IMG/VR virus record: IMGVR_UViG_3300006789_005788
Location: 1-20,697 of that record
Strand: one strand, 5' to 3'
DNA from: a virus
Length of the DNA stretch: 20,697 nt
The notes beneath the pieces were generated by a model. That model was not told the DNA's origin and searched no databases. It saw only the letters and a list, made by a program, of their open reading frames with translations. Made by a program: the position numbers and the translations under genes. Of the stretch, positions 1 through 7,870 are shown piece by piece (within the stretch, counting starts at the first letter, position 1; the number at the start of each line of letters is the position of its first letter).

Positions 1-19
1 TAATTGAGGAATCATACTA

Positions 20-145
20 ATGGTAGATATAAAAATAGTTGCAAGTGGATCATGTGCAGAATGTGGTCACTCTCAAAAAGATCATGAGGGTAATACAATC
101 TGTGATGCAGAAGGTTGCGATTGCACAAACATTGGAAGTTATTAG
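20..145 (+). CDS. small Cys-rich zinc-binding protein (41 aa)
   Basis: This ATG-to-TAG frame encodes 41 residues. Cysteines at 12 and 15 form a CAECGH knuckle, and three more lie at 28, 33 and 35, so the chain could hold one zinc ion. No enzymatic motif is present. The basal promoter would lie left of the window, so the start is chosen only as the first ATG. It sits just before the promoter of the Cas4-like gene and could be the last gene of an upstream operon. Mini zinc knuckles of this kind are common in archaeal viruses and may bind nucleic acid or partner proteins; that role is inference. Confidence 0.6.
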   Translation: MVDIKIVASGSCAECGHSQKDHEGNTICDAEGCDCTNIGSY

Positions 146-150
146 ATAGG

Positions 151-160
151 GTTATATAAC
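151..160 (+). promoter_or_regulatory. TATA promoter of the packaging operon
   Basis: GTTATATAAC with the TATA core (152-159) centred 24.5 nt before the ATG at 180. Transcription would begin at or next to the start codon, giving a leaderless mRNA for the Cas4-like gene. Confidence 0.7.
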
Positions 161-179
161 ACACTCACTAATACAAAGT

Positions 180-944
180 ATGTTAAAATTAGAGGACATA
201 GCTAACTCTGTATATTTTGAATTTAGAAGAGCCCAATTAGATGCATTGAAAACAGAAAGATTGGGAAGTATTCACGTATCAGATCTAATTAAACCTTGTA
301 TGCGTAACGTTATTTATAGTAAGGTTGAACCAAAATCTGGTTCTACAACAGAAGATGTAAAATCATTATATTTTGGTCAATGTGTCCATTCAAATTCACA
401 ATTAGCAACTGAGGAAAATCATGAAAAATTCTTAGCATATGATTATGTACGAGATGAACCACTAACACGAGAAGAAGCTTTGAAAATACCTGATGAAGAT
501 CCTAGACAATTAGACATAATATACGGAAGTATTGATGATTTATTGAAAATAGGAGGAAAGTGGGTTATCACAGATAAAAAAACCACTGGCTCCATAGATT
601 ACTTTAGTAGAGCCACTTCAAAAGCAAGTGATTCTCATAGAGATCAAATAAATAGATATAGAGTTCTACTTAAGAAATGTTATGATATTGACGCAGAGTT
701 TGGTGCTGTTATTTACATTTCAAATACAATTGATAAAGAGAAAAGAGACAAACCAGCAATAATACCATTCAAATTAAGACCTATTGAGGAGACATTGAAG
801 GATATGATAGAAAAATCAGATGTGATTAAAAAATCACTGACCGAAGAATATCTACCAGAAAGAACCAAAAATTATCTATGTGATGGTTTCTGTCCTTATG
901 CAACAAAATGCTTTGAAGATAATAGGGAAAAATGGACAGAGTGA
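180..944 (+). CDS. Cas4-like PD-(D/E)XK nuclease with a predicted Fe-S cluster
   Basis: The 254-aa protein has the layout of the Cas4/RecB-type exonuclease family. Visible motifs in order are C40; G66-x3-H70; D119/D120 in GSIDD; D132-x-K134 in ITDKKT; Q156-x3-Y160; and a C-terminal cluster C234, C238, C244. In this family one N-terminal and three C-terminal cysteines bind a 4Fe-4S cluster, and the Asp/Lys residues bind catalytic metal for DNA cleavage. No cas1, cas2 or CRISPR repeat is present, so a CRISPR adaptation role is not supported. Its place at the head of the operon leading to terminase suggests DNA end processing during replication, recombination or packaging, which is inference. 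The start is fixed by the TATA box 25 nt upstream. Confidence 0.85.
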   Translation: MLKLEDIANSVYFEFRRAQLDALKTERLGSIHVSDLIKPCMRNVIYSKVEPKSGSTTEDVKSLYFGQCVHSNSQLATEENHEKFLAYDYVRDEPLTREEALKIPDEDPRQLDIIYGSIDDLLKIGGKWVITDKKTTGSIDYFSRATSKASDSHRDQINRYRVLLKKCYDIDAEFGAVIYISNTIDKEKRDKPAIIPFKLRPIEETLKDMIEKSDVIKKSLTEEYLPERTKNYLCDGFCPYATKCFEDNREKWTE

Positions 945-1054
945 AAATTAAACACATATCACCAGAATGTAGAACACATGACCATGTAGAATGCCCAAAA
1001 GTTAGATTAAGTCTAAAATGTGAGTGTTTATGTCACAAAATTGTCGGTGAATGA
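932..1054 (+). CDS. Cys/His-rich miniprotein (40 aa)
   Basis: ATG at 932 lies inside the end of the nuclease gene (13-bp overlap), and the TGA overlaps the next gene's ATG as ATGA, so the frame is locked into the operon on both sides. The protein has C13, H16, H18, C21 and then C30-E-C32-L-C34-H35, enough ligands for one or two zinc ions. It is highly basic apart from these ligands. No family is recognised. The double overlap is the main reason to believe it is translated. Confidence 0.6.
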   Translation: MDRVKIKHISPECRTHDHVECPKVRLSLKCECLCHKIVGE

Positions 1055-1614
1055 AAAACTTTAATAGTGAAGAATATAACTGTTATATAATGGATAAGAA
1101 GGACGATATTTTCAAAATTAAACCATTAGCTGGAAAGAATATAGTTGTAGAAGATAAAAGGAAAACTGTATCACCTTTCAACTCTGCAAAACATTTCAAA
1201 GAAGCAAATATACCTGCTTTATGTAATCAATGTATTTACAGATCTGTTGAAGATGGTGGAAATGGAAAATGCCCAAAATATGAAGCAGATGCAGTTTGTG
1301 CGATAAGGGAAGATTTCTTAAAATTCATAAATGAGCTAGATACAAGGAACCCAGAAGATTTAAAGGCTATGATAGATATGATAGCAAAAATATCATTCGA
1401 GAATGTATTAATGGCTCTCACACAAGCCAAAATGGATGGAAATATACCAGATAGAAATACAAAATCTGAAATAAAAACATTATTAGATATAGTGAAATCA
1501 ATCAACGATCTTAACAGTAAAATAGTAGTTACTGAAAAACAAGAATATACGAAAGAGGGAGATATTGCTAACATTTTCAGGCAAATAAAAGCCCAAAAAA
1601 GCGGTGGTGGTTAA
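1051..1614 (+). CDS. zinc-motif protein, candidate terminase small subunit
   Basis: The 187-aa protein sits three genes before TerL in the same operon, where tailed viruses usually keep the small terminase that recognises viral DNA for packaging. Residues 58-83 hold C58-x2-C61, C74 and C83 (CNQC ... KCPKY ... AVCAI). Similar Cys clusters occur in proteins encoded just before TerL in some phages, but that comparison is from memory. Residues 100-185 are predicted helical and could oligomerise. The start codon overlaps the previous stop (ATGA). No clear helix-turn-helix is visible, so the small-terminase assignment rests on position and the Cys motif. Confidence 0.5.
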   Translation: MKNFNSEEYNCYIMDKKDDIFKIKPLAGKNIVVEDKRKTVSPFNSAKHFKEANIPALCNQCIYRSVEDGGNGKCPKYEADAVCAIREDFLKFINELDTRNPEDLKAMIDMIAKISFENVLMALTQAKMDGNIPDRNTKSEIKTLLDIVKSINDLNSKIVVTEKQEYTKEGDIANIFRQIKAQKSGGG

Positions 1615-1755
1615 ATGTTTCCAGCAATAGCTGACTTGAATGTATTCTGGTCTATAATATCAATGTGTTTCTTCATAGGTGGATTAACAATTGGTTGGGT
1701 TTCAAAAGATTGGAAGAAATCAATGAAAAGAAGAGGTGACGGAAGATGGGATTAG
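1615..1755 (+). CDS. small single-pass membrane protein (46 aa)
   Basis: ATG follows directly after the preceding TAA, and the 3' end overlaps the next gene by 10 bp. Residues 10-29 form one hydrophobic segment (VFWSIISMCFFIGGLTIGWV), followed by a strongly basic tail from residue 31. By the positive-inside rule the tail would be cytoplasmic. The function is unknown. In size and shape it resembles small lysis-associated or membrane-anchoring viral peptides, but its position between packaging genes does not settle this. Confidence 0.6.
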   Translation: MFPAIADLNVFWSIISMCFFIGGLTIGWVSKDWKKSMKRRGDGRWD

Positions 1756-2027
1756 GAGACGTTATTAAAGGTATTTGGAGTGACCCAGATTGGGAATTAC
1801 CTGACGAAAATACATTAACCAAAGAAATAGAAGAATTAGATAAGAAAATAAAAACAATGCCTAAAAAATCTAATGAAAAGACAAGATTAGTGTACACAAT
1901 GGCTAACAAAATGCAAATTTTACGTCTAGTTCTCCATAAGAAAAAACTACAAAAATATAGACCTGACGCTCAAGGGAAATGGGTTTGGGTACCAGAAGAA
2001 GAATATGAAGGTAGGAAGTACAAGTAA
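1746..2027 (+). CDS. 93-aa protein of unknown function upstream of TerL
   Basis: The gene starts inside the preceding membrane-protein gene, and its final base is the first base of the TerL ATG (TAATG), so the two are probably translationally coupled. The protein is charged. A likely helical stretch with coiled-coil character runs over residues 23-70 (LTKEIEELDKKIK and onward), and a short aromatic segment WVWVPEEEY lies near the end. No domain is recognised. Its length and helical content would also suit a small terminase subunit, so it is an alternative candidate to the gene at 1051-1614. Confidence 0.65.
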   Translation: MGLGDVIKGIWSDPDWELPDENTLTKEIEELDKKIKTMPKKSNEKTRLVYTMANKMQILRLVLHKKKLQKYRPDAQGKWVWVPEEEYEGRKYK

Positions 2028-3409
2028 TGCCAAGACCTACAAAGGAACAGATGGCGGAGAGACAACAATTCATACAAGTTGTTGCAGATTGTGCAGATAA
2101 TCCAAGTAAATTTAGTGAGGTTTTCTTAGATCATAAACTTTTTGATTATAATAAAAAATATGTGGATTGTCAAGATAGATTCATAGTGTATCGTAGTGGA
2201 AGACAGGTTGGTAAAACTATGTCAACAGCTGTAAAATGCATACATTTTGCGTTTTTTGCACCACTAATGTTAGATACTGTGAAAGATGAATGTACAATTG
2301 TAATAGCAGCACCAACACAAAATCAGGCAACAATCATGTTTGATAGAATTAGAAGTTTAATCATAAACAATGAATTACTTAAAGGAATGATTGTACGTAA
2401 CACCCAATCAGAGATGTGGGTTAATTTCCTAGATGGTAGAGGCGTGTCAAAAATAATTACAAGAGCAACAGGTGAGACAGGTGTGTCATTGAGAGGTTAT
2501 TCGCCACATTGTATTATTGCTGACGAATGTTCTTTCATTAAATCAAGTATTCTAAAAGCATTCTTACCTTCTGGTATGGCAACTCATGCTAGAGTGTGGT
2601 TAACATCAACACCATTCAGTAAATCTGGTTATTTCTTTGAAGCTTGTATGAACTCTAAACCAAAAAACCCTGATGGTATGTGGAGAGAGTTTCACGTAAA
2701 ATCCACAGATTCACCATTAATCCAACAAGATCCTACATTCATCGAAGAAATTAAAAAATTAACTAGAGATGAGTATGTTCAAGAAGTTGAAGGTGAGTTC
2801 CTAGATATAGGTAACGCATTGATACCAAATTCATTAATTCAAGAGGCTATAACTGACTTTAAACCAAAAGGTCAAGTGAGATATTATATGGGTGTTGATA
2901 TCGCAAGAACAGGTAGAGATGAGACAGTATTCACTGTTATAGGTGTGGATGAAAATGATACAGTTTTCGTTGAAGATGTTGAAGCCGAAGCCCAATCAAA
3001 TGTTGTAGATGTTTGTGGTAGGGTGGGTGAATTTGTAAGAAACTATAGATTAGAAAGAGTTTTTGTGGATGAAACAGGTCTTGGTGGTGGCTTGATAGAT
3101 TTGGCTAGAGAACAAGATTTACCATGTCAGGGTGTAATTTTTTCACTACAACAGAAAGCAGAGATGTATAAAAATCTCAGATTATTATTTGAAAACCACA
3201 ATATAAAACTAAAGGATATAAATAAACTAGTTTATCAACTATCGTATTTGAGAAGAGAGTACACGGAGACTGGAATAATGAAAATTCGTTCTGATGAACA
3301 TGATGATTACCCAGATAGCCTTGTTTTAGCCTGTAAAGCCGTAAATGCTGGTGGTGGTTGGCACGTTATGGATATGACAGATGGTCTCAAAAAGGCATTA
3401 TTCGGTTAA
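2027..3409 (+). CDS. terL: terminase large subunit (ATPase and nuclease)
   Basis: This motor protein pumps viral DNA into the procapsid and cuts it. The 460-aa length is normal for TerL. The N-terminal ATPase shows Walker A GRQVGKT (58-64), Walker B with acidic pair CIIADEC (D166, E167) and the coupling motif LTSTPF (192-197). The C-terminal RNase H-like nuclease shows its three acidic positions: D291 in MGVDIARTG, D348 in VFVDETG, and D426/D427/D430 in the DEHDDYPDS segment. All catalytic positions are intact, so the gene is not decayed. It is the last gene of the packaging operon. The next gene has its own promoter, and no portal gene follows. Confidence 0.97.
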   Translation: MPRPTKEQMAERQQFIQVVADCADNPSKFSEVFLDHKLFDYNKKYVDCQDRFIVYRSGRQVGKTMSTAVKCIHFAFFAPLMLDTVKDECTIVIAAPTQNQATIMFDRIRSLIINNELLKGMIVRNTQSEMWVNFLDGRGVSKIITRATGETGVSLRGYSPHCIIADECSFIKSSILKAFLPSGMATHARVWLTSTPFSKSGYFFEACMNSKPKNPDGMWREFHVKSTDSPLIQQDPTFIEEIKKLTRDEYVQEVEGEFLDIGNALIPNSLIQEAITDFKPKGQVRYYMGVDIARTGRDETVFTVIGVDENDTVFVEDVEAEAQSNVVDVCGRVGEFVRNYRLERVFVDETGLGGGLIDLAREQDLPCQGVIFSLQQKAEMYKNLRLLFENHNIKLKDINKLVYQLSYLRREYTETGIMKIRSDEHDDYPDSLVLACKAVNAGGGWHVMDMTDGLKKALFG

Positions 3410-3410
3410 C

Positions 3411-3418
3411 TTTATATA
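3411..3418 (+). promoter_or_regulatory. TATA promoter of the disordered-protein operon
   Basis: TTTATATA directly after the terL stop, centred 25.5 nt before the ATG at 3440. It fixes that start as leaderless and separates the terL operon from the three-gene operon that follows. Confidence 0.75.
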
Positions 3419-3439
3419 TTAAATATAGGAATAATAGTC

Positions 3440-5176
3440 ATGGGTAAAAAACTCGATGAAGAGATTCAACATTTAAAAGAAACTACTACTCCTATACAGA
3501 CTCCTAGATTACGAGGTATAAAATATAGTGATGAAAATAGCGTTGAAAACTCAAAATTGAGAAGAGGCGCAACTTTTAAAAAAGAACAAGACAAATTAGA
3601 GAGAATTAGAATGAGAAATGCCGATTTATTTGATGATCCAAAGTCAGAAAGTGAGGAAGAACCATTACATGAATTAACAGATGGAGAACTTAAAGAAGTA
3701 GAGAAATTAAAAGCGTGGGAAGTGTGGCTAGAGAAGGCAATGGGTAAAGACTCAGATCATATACGAGCCCCAATGTTTAGAGAAGAGGGAAAAGCCCCAC
3801 ATGAAATGTCAACAAAGCCTACTGGAACTACTGTTAGAGGTCGTTTTGGTAACAAACTTACAGAAACACCTAAAAAAGAATCAGTGAGAGGTGCAAAAAC
3901 TACACAGACAGGTAGGAGTGTCAGTCAACATTTAAAGCCTGAATCAGTAAAACATCTACCAAAAGACATAGAATTACAATATTTAAAAGACCCTGAACAT
4001 GAACATGAAGGTGCTGGAAGTACACGAAAAATACCTAAAACACAGAAAGAATTAGATGAGGACTTTTTCCAACAAGAAGCAGATGAATATAAAAAAGGTA
4101 GGAAGAAATCATGGGAATCATGGTTAGAAAAGGCTAAAGAGGTTAAATTAACAAAAGAAGGTAAAAAAATACTAGAAGAAGCCAAAAGATATGCTTCATT
4201 AAATATGTATAAATCTTGGTTAGAAAAAAGAAAAATACCTAAAAAAGATAGACCAGAATCACCAAACAAAGAAAATAATTACCAAACTCAGTTAGATAAA
4301 CCTATACAATGGAGGGCTTTAAAGGAGAAATCATGGGAATCATGGTTAGAGAAAAGAGATAAACCTAAAATTAAACCTGCTAACTGGGAACCTAATAATG
4401 AAGATGAGAAACCTGAAAATTGGACACAAATGAAACCAGAAGATTTTTCAGATGTTGCAACTGCTGAAGCTGGTAATGATGCACATAAAATACCTAAAAG
4501 ACCAGTACAATATACACCAGATGGAGGTAAAACAACAAAATACAGAACTAGTAAACGTGGAACTGTTAATACAAAACAAGAAAAACAACCATATACTGCT
4601 GATGCTGTAAAACTTGGAAGAGAGAATGATATTAATTACAATCATAGAGGAGATGAATTAGGTCGAATAGAACATTATCAAAGAAAATTAAGACATGGAG
4701 AACCAATTAAAGCACCATCATTAGGTGTTAGAGGAGGAGGTAAAGGAAAAACAAGACAAGTGAAAGGACATGAAGGTAGGCATAGAGCTGAGGCTGCTGC
4801 GAGAGAAGGCTTAAAAACTATACCTGTGGGCATTGGAAGTAGTGCGTTACGAGCAGGAGGTGAAAAGAAATTAACACCAAGGCAAGTGAAAAATTTACGT
4901 GGAGAAAGATCAGCACTTGGAACATCTGAAAGGGCTATAAGAGAGAATGTAAAAGAGGGTATAGAAGCATTAAAATCATGGGAAATATGGCTTGAAAAGA
5001 AGAAGGATCAAGGACAAGGTGATGCTAGATATGGAAATCCACATGAAACAGGTATGGAAGACCCTAGAATACTACAAACATCAAGAGATGATTTTTCATT
5101 AGAAGATACTAAAGAAGAAGGCAATAAACCTTATATAGAAAGAAAACCTGAAAGTGATAAGGATGAACAATCTTAA
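3440..5176 (+). CDS. charged disordered protein with five Trp-rich peptides and a ParB-like domain
   Basis: The 578-aa protein is dominated by Lys, Glu, Arg and Asp and lacks hydrophobic cores, so most of it should be disordered. A short amphipathic peptide recurs at residues 91-100 (KAWEVWLEKA), 223-232 (KSWESWLEKA), 258-264 (KSWLEKR), 297-306 (KSWESWLEKR) and 512-521 (KSWEIWLEKK). The word KIPK also recurs at 197, 265 and 350. Residues about 398-467 resemble the ParB/sulfiredoxin-like fold, including VKGHEGRHRAEAAAREGLKTIPV-type signature spread over 441-463. ParB-like folds bind nucleotide or phosphate, and some cut DNA. It follows terL and leads an operon with two similar charged proteins. 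An internal head protein, scaffold or ejected protein is possible, but no function is established. Confidence 0.85.
   Translation: MGKKLDEEIQHLKETTTPIQTPRLRGIKYSDENSVENSKLRRGATFKKEQDKLERIRMRNADLFDDPKSESEEEPLHELTDGELKEVEKLKAWEVWLEKAMGKDSDHIRAPMFREEGKAPHEMSTKPTGTTVRGRFGNKLTETPKKESVRGAKTTQTGRSVSQHLKPESVKHLPKDIELQYLKDPEHEHEGAGSTRKIPKTQKELDEDFFQQEADEYKKGRKKSWESWLEKAKEVKLTKEGKKILEEAKRYASLNMYKSWLEKRKIPKKDRPESPNKENNYQTQLDKPIQWRALKEKSWESWLEKRDKPKIKPANWEPNNEDEKPENWTQMKPEDFSDVATAEAGNDAHKIPKRPVQYTPDGGKTTKYRTSKRGTVNTKQEKQPYTADAVKLGRENDINYNHRGDELGRIEHYQRKLRHGEPIKAPSLGVRGGGKGKTRQVKGHEGRHRAEAAAREGLKTIPVGIGSSALRAGGEKKLTPRQVKNLRGERSALGTSERAIRENVKEGIEALKSWEIWLEKKKDQGQGDARYGNPHETGMEDPRILQTSRDDFSLEDTKEEGNKPYIERKPESDKDEQS
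4104..4128 (+). repeat. 25-bp direct repeat, copy 1
   Basis: Identical to 4326-4350. It encodes the KSWESWL core of the repeated peptide in the 578-aa protein. Identity at the DNA level, including wobble positions, points to a recent internal duplication or gene conversion. Confidence 0.85.
4326..4350 (+). repeat. 25-bp direct repeat, copy 2
   Basis: Exact copy of 4104-4128, 222 bp downstream and in the same reading frame. Shorter related words coding for the same peptide occur near 4983 and 5954. Confidence 0.85.
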
Positions 5177-6122
5177 TAAGATAACACATACGAAAGTTGG
5201 AGACAACATTCATTATTATATAAACGGTGATGAGGGTCGTGGTATTGTTGTTAAGATGAATAACGCATATGTTTCAGTTTTGAAAGAAAGTGGTGGCATT
5301 GATGAAATCCATATAAATGACACATTCTTCGTAAAAGATATTGTAACCAATAAGACTTGGAATGATATGACTATGGAAGAAAAAACTATAGAATTAGAAA
5401 AAGCACATGCATTTAGTCCAAGATTCTTATCAAAGACTTGGGAAGAATTACCAAAGGAACTTAAAGATGTTCTACAAAAAACAAACATTGAGGATTCAAC
5501 TCATGGTCAAATAGGTGGTAATAGAGCAGGCGTATCAACAGATACAGATGTAGAAACACCAGAAGACTATAAAGGTGAATCAACAGAAGATAAGAAAGAA
5601 GAGTTTAAACACGAAAAAGAAAAACCAACTGTAGATAAAAACAACGGAATGGAAGAATCACATAAAGAAGATGAGGATGGTATGCATGAAGATTGGAGAA
5701 AAACAGGTGGAAATGATGATAAACAAAAAAATTATATTAACAAAGATTATGTAGCACCAACAAATAGAAGAGTTTCAGCAAGAGCTAGCACAACTGGTTG
5801 GCAAAAAATGATTGATGCAAATGCACCAAAAAAGAAACAACCAAAAGCCGTTGCAGATGAAAATACAAAATACTTTGATGATAAAGGTAATCCAACTACT
5901 AAAGAACAACATGAAGCATATGCAACAAAAGGAGAATTCAAAGCAGATGATTTATGGAAATCATGGTTAGCACAAAAAGAAGGTGACGGTGCTGGTAACA
6001 GTGGTGTTACATCTTTAGATACAACTGGTACTTACAATGCAAGATATTCTGATAGTAAAGGACGTTATAGAGACCAAGAAAAAGATAAGGACGAAAACGA
6101 TAAAGAAGAGAAGAAGGAATGA
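5163..6122 (+). CDS. protein with N-terminal beta domain and charged disordered tail carrying one WKSWL peptide
   Basis: The 319-aa product begins with an ordered region. Residues about 8-60 are beta-rich (KVGDNIHYY ... GRGIVVKM ... YVSVLKE ... IHINDTFFV) and resemble a small SH3-like barrel. Residues 62-105 look helical (TWNDMTMEEK, FLSKTWEELPKELKDVL). The remaining two thirds is a Glu/Lys/Asp/Asn-rich linker ending with DDLWKSWLAQK near residues 262-272, which matches the peptide repeated in the upstream protein. ATG 5163 is preferred over in-frame GTG 5154 because a GTGAT Shine-Dalgarno-like word precedes it. The gene overlaps its neighbours on both sides, so it is co-expressed with them. 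No family was assigned; a virion role is inferred from position. Confidence 0.85.
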   Translation: MNNLNKITHTKVGDNIHYYINGDEGRGIVVKMNNAYVSVLKESGGIDEIHINDTFFVKDIVTNKTWNDMTMEEKTIELEKAHAFSPRFLSKTWEELPKELKDVLQKTNIEDSTHGQIGGNRAGVSTDTDVETPEDYKGESTEDKKEEFKHEKEKPTVDKNNGMEESHKEDEDGMHEDWRKTGGNDDKQKNYINKDYVAPTNRRVSARASTTGWQKMIDANAPKKKQPKAVADENTKYFDDKGNPTTKEQHEAYATKGEFKADDLWKSWLAQKEGDGAGNSGVTSLDTTGTYNARYSDSKGRYRDQEKDKDENDKEEKKE

Positions 6123-7711
6123 CCGTAGGGCAACCAGATATTAACCTAAATACTTGGGGAATAACTTATGAAGTAATTGAAAAAGATTTAGAATCACTAG
6201 CTGCAGGTGCAAGACCATCTCCTAAAAAAACTAAACCAAAGAAAGAAAAGAAAGTTTTACCTAAAAAAGAAAGAGCAAGAAAAATAGAAAAAGACCCTGA
6301 GGAAGAAGCAGGTGATAAAGAACGTAGAGAGCATAAAGAGGCTGTTAGACAGGTTAAGGAAGGAGACCCTGCAAAACGTAAAGAAATTCATGATAAATAT
6401 CGTATGGAAGACTTAAAAGAAAGAACTGATGAAAAGAGAAGAGGTAAAGAAACTAAAGATACTAAGTATTACTCTTATGATGAAAATGCACCAGATTATA
6501 CATCAGAACATGGAGCTGCATTCATGGCAACACAAGGAGGTCACGCTGTTACTCAAGAAGCAATTGAAAGAAAGAGAGAGAAAGAACAAAAATTAAGAAG
6601 AGATTCAAAATATGCAGGTAGAAAAACAAACCCAGATAAAACTCAAGAATATAAAGAAGAAAAACAGTATAAACAAAGAGATGAACCAGTACTTGACCCA
6701 AAGAATCCAAAAGCAGCACAGGGTGTTAGAGAGACACAACATCTTGGTAATAGAAAAGTAAAGATTCCAAGACATGCTGACGCTGGAGATAAAGCTGGTC
6801 ATATCGGTTCACCAGATGTAGTTCCATCAAAGACAATTTCAGCAGATGAGGTGAAGAGAAGAGCACAGGCAAGCTTTCCAAATCCACAGGCAAAAGATCG
6901 ACCAAAAGATAGAGTTGATACCCCAGCAAAAGATACAAGAGAATATGTTAATCAAGCAGTACAAAAAACATTAAATGGTCTAAGTTCACTTAGAATAGGT
7001 TTAGCAAAAGCTGAGGAAGAAGAAGCCTATAAAAAATTCCAAGCTCATATGAAAGACCCAAGTTTGGGAGCAAGACATGTATCAGCATTTGGTAGAGGAA
7101 AAGATCCTCAATCTGCTAAAGATAGATCAGAGAGTGCACCAACAAAGGTAACACCATCAGGTAGAAAATCTGGTCTAAATAAACCAGCATATGTACCTGA
7201 AAGATATAATAAAAAACCACAAGGTGAGGGTGCAACAGGTGATATTCAAGCAGCAAGTCAAGCAAAAGATATTTCAGCAGAAGTTAGAGCTAACGTTAAA
7301 CGAATTAAAGAAGAAAGATCAGGGAGAAAAGTTTCTGACCAAGGAACTAGAGCAAGAAGATCTTACAGTCAAGGAAAAGATGAAGTCCCAGATAAAGTAG
7401 TAAAACCAAAACTACATGGTCAAGAAGGAAGACAATATCTTCAAGCTGAAGGAGCCAAAGAAGAATGGGAAAAATCACAAGGTCGTGGTCAAAAATATGC
7501 AAAACCACCACCAAGAGAATCAAAGAGTGGTCACAGTGAAGAATATCAAACTAAACGTACAATGTATTTAGCTGGAATGAGTCGTCAGAAAAGAACTGCT
7601 TTTAATAAACTATCAGCAGAAGAACAGAGAAAAAGAGTAATGATGACTAGAGGTCAAAAGAAAAAATCACTTTTAGAAATAAAAGCTGACTTGGATAGAT
7701 TAAACCTTTAA
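6119..7711 (+). CDS. long charged, mostly disordered protein (530 aa)
   Basis: The ATG overlaps the preceding stop (ATGA). The protein starts with a possibly structured NTWGITYEVIEKDLESL (11-27). A very long Lys/Arg/Glu/Asp/Gln-rich region with almost no hydrophobic residues follows. Residues 285-302 (LNGLSSLRIGLAKAEEEE) form the one clear amphipathic helix in the middle and fit a degenerate form of the peptide in the two upstream proteins. Residues 480-530 are helical and very basic (TRGQKKKSLLEIKADLDRLNL at the end). The net charge is strongly positive, compatible with DNA contact. No catalytic motif is seen. The three genes from 3440 to 7711 probably act together. Confidence 0.82.
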   Translation: MTVGQPDINLNTWGITYEVIEKDLESLAAGARPSPKKTKPKKEKKVLPKKERARKIEKDPEEEAGDKERREHKEAVRQVKEGDPAKRKEIHDKYRMEDLKERTDEKRRGKETKDTKYYSYDENAPDYTSEHGAAFMATQGGHAVTQEAIERKREKEQKLRRDSKYAGRKTNPDKTQEYKEEKQYKQRDEPVLDPKNPKAAQGVRETQHLGNRKVKIPRHADAGDKAGHIGSPDVVPSKTISADEVKRRAQASFPNPQAKDRPKDRVDTPAKDTREYVNQAVQKTLNGLSSLRIGLAKAEEEEAYKKFQAHMKDPSLGARHVSAFGRGKDPQSAKDRSESAPTKVTPSGRKSGLNKPAYVPERYNKKPQGEGATGDIQAASQAKDISAEVRANVKRIKEERSGRKVSDQGTRARRSYSQGKDEVPDKVVKPKLHGQEGRQYLQAEGAKEEWEKSQGRGQKYAKPPPRESKSGHSEEYQTKRTMYLAGMSRQKRTAFNKLSAEEQRKRVMMTRGQKKKSLLEIKADLDRLNL

Positions 7712-7714
7712 ATA
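7707..7714 (+). promoter_or_regulatory. TATA promoter of the 44-aa zinc protein
   Basis: TTTAAATA overlapping the end of the 530-aa gene, centred 25.5 nt before the ATG at 7736. Confidence 0.6.
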
Positions 7715-7735
7715 ATACCTTTATAAACTATTAAT

Positions 7736-7870
7736 ATGCGAAAAGACGACACACATTACTGTATTGAGTGTAATGCTGTACTACCTTGGAGGTATAAAGG
7801 TAGGCAAAGAATTTACTGCTCAACGATGTGTCGTAAGCTTTATTGTTCAAAAAATAAAGAAAAAGAATAA
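7736..7870 (+). CDS. 44-aa treble-clef-like zinc knuckle protein
   Basis: The protein has C9-x2-C12 and then C28-x3-C32 (YCIEC ... YCSTMC), plus C37, with basic residues around them. This C-x2-C-x13-15-C-x3-C pattern is shared with the gene at 19916-20251, which has two copies. A TATA box 25.5 nt upstream supports a leaderless start. Its stop codon abuts the stop of the convergent RHH gene with no spacer (7870/7871). The function is unknown; nucleic-acid binding is plausible for its size and charge. Confidence 0.7.
   Translation: MRKDDTHYCIECNAVLPWRYKGRQRIYCSTMCRKLYCSKNKEKE

Noticed and set aside
180-944. CRISPR-Cas adaptation module
   Set aside because: Cas4-like nuclease alone; no cas1/cas2, effector gene or repeat-spacer array is seen in the window.
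5154-5162. GTG start nine bases before ATG 5163
   Set aside because: The GTGAT word there fits a Shine-Dalgarno sequence for ATG 5163 better than a start codon.
3925-6938. Open frames on the minus strand within the disordered-protein genes
   Set aside because: They are explained by A-rich coding sequence on the plus strand, with no promoters, coupling or motifs.
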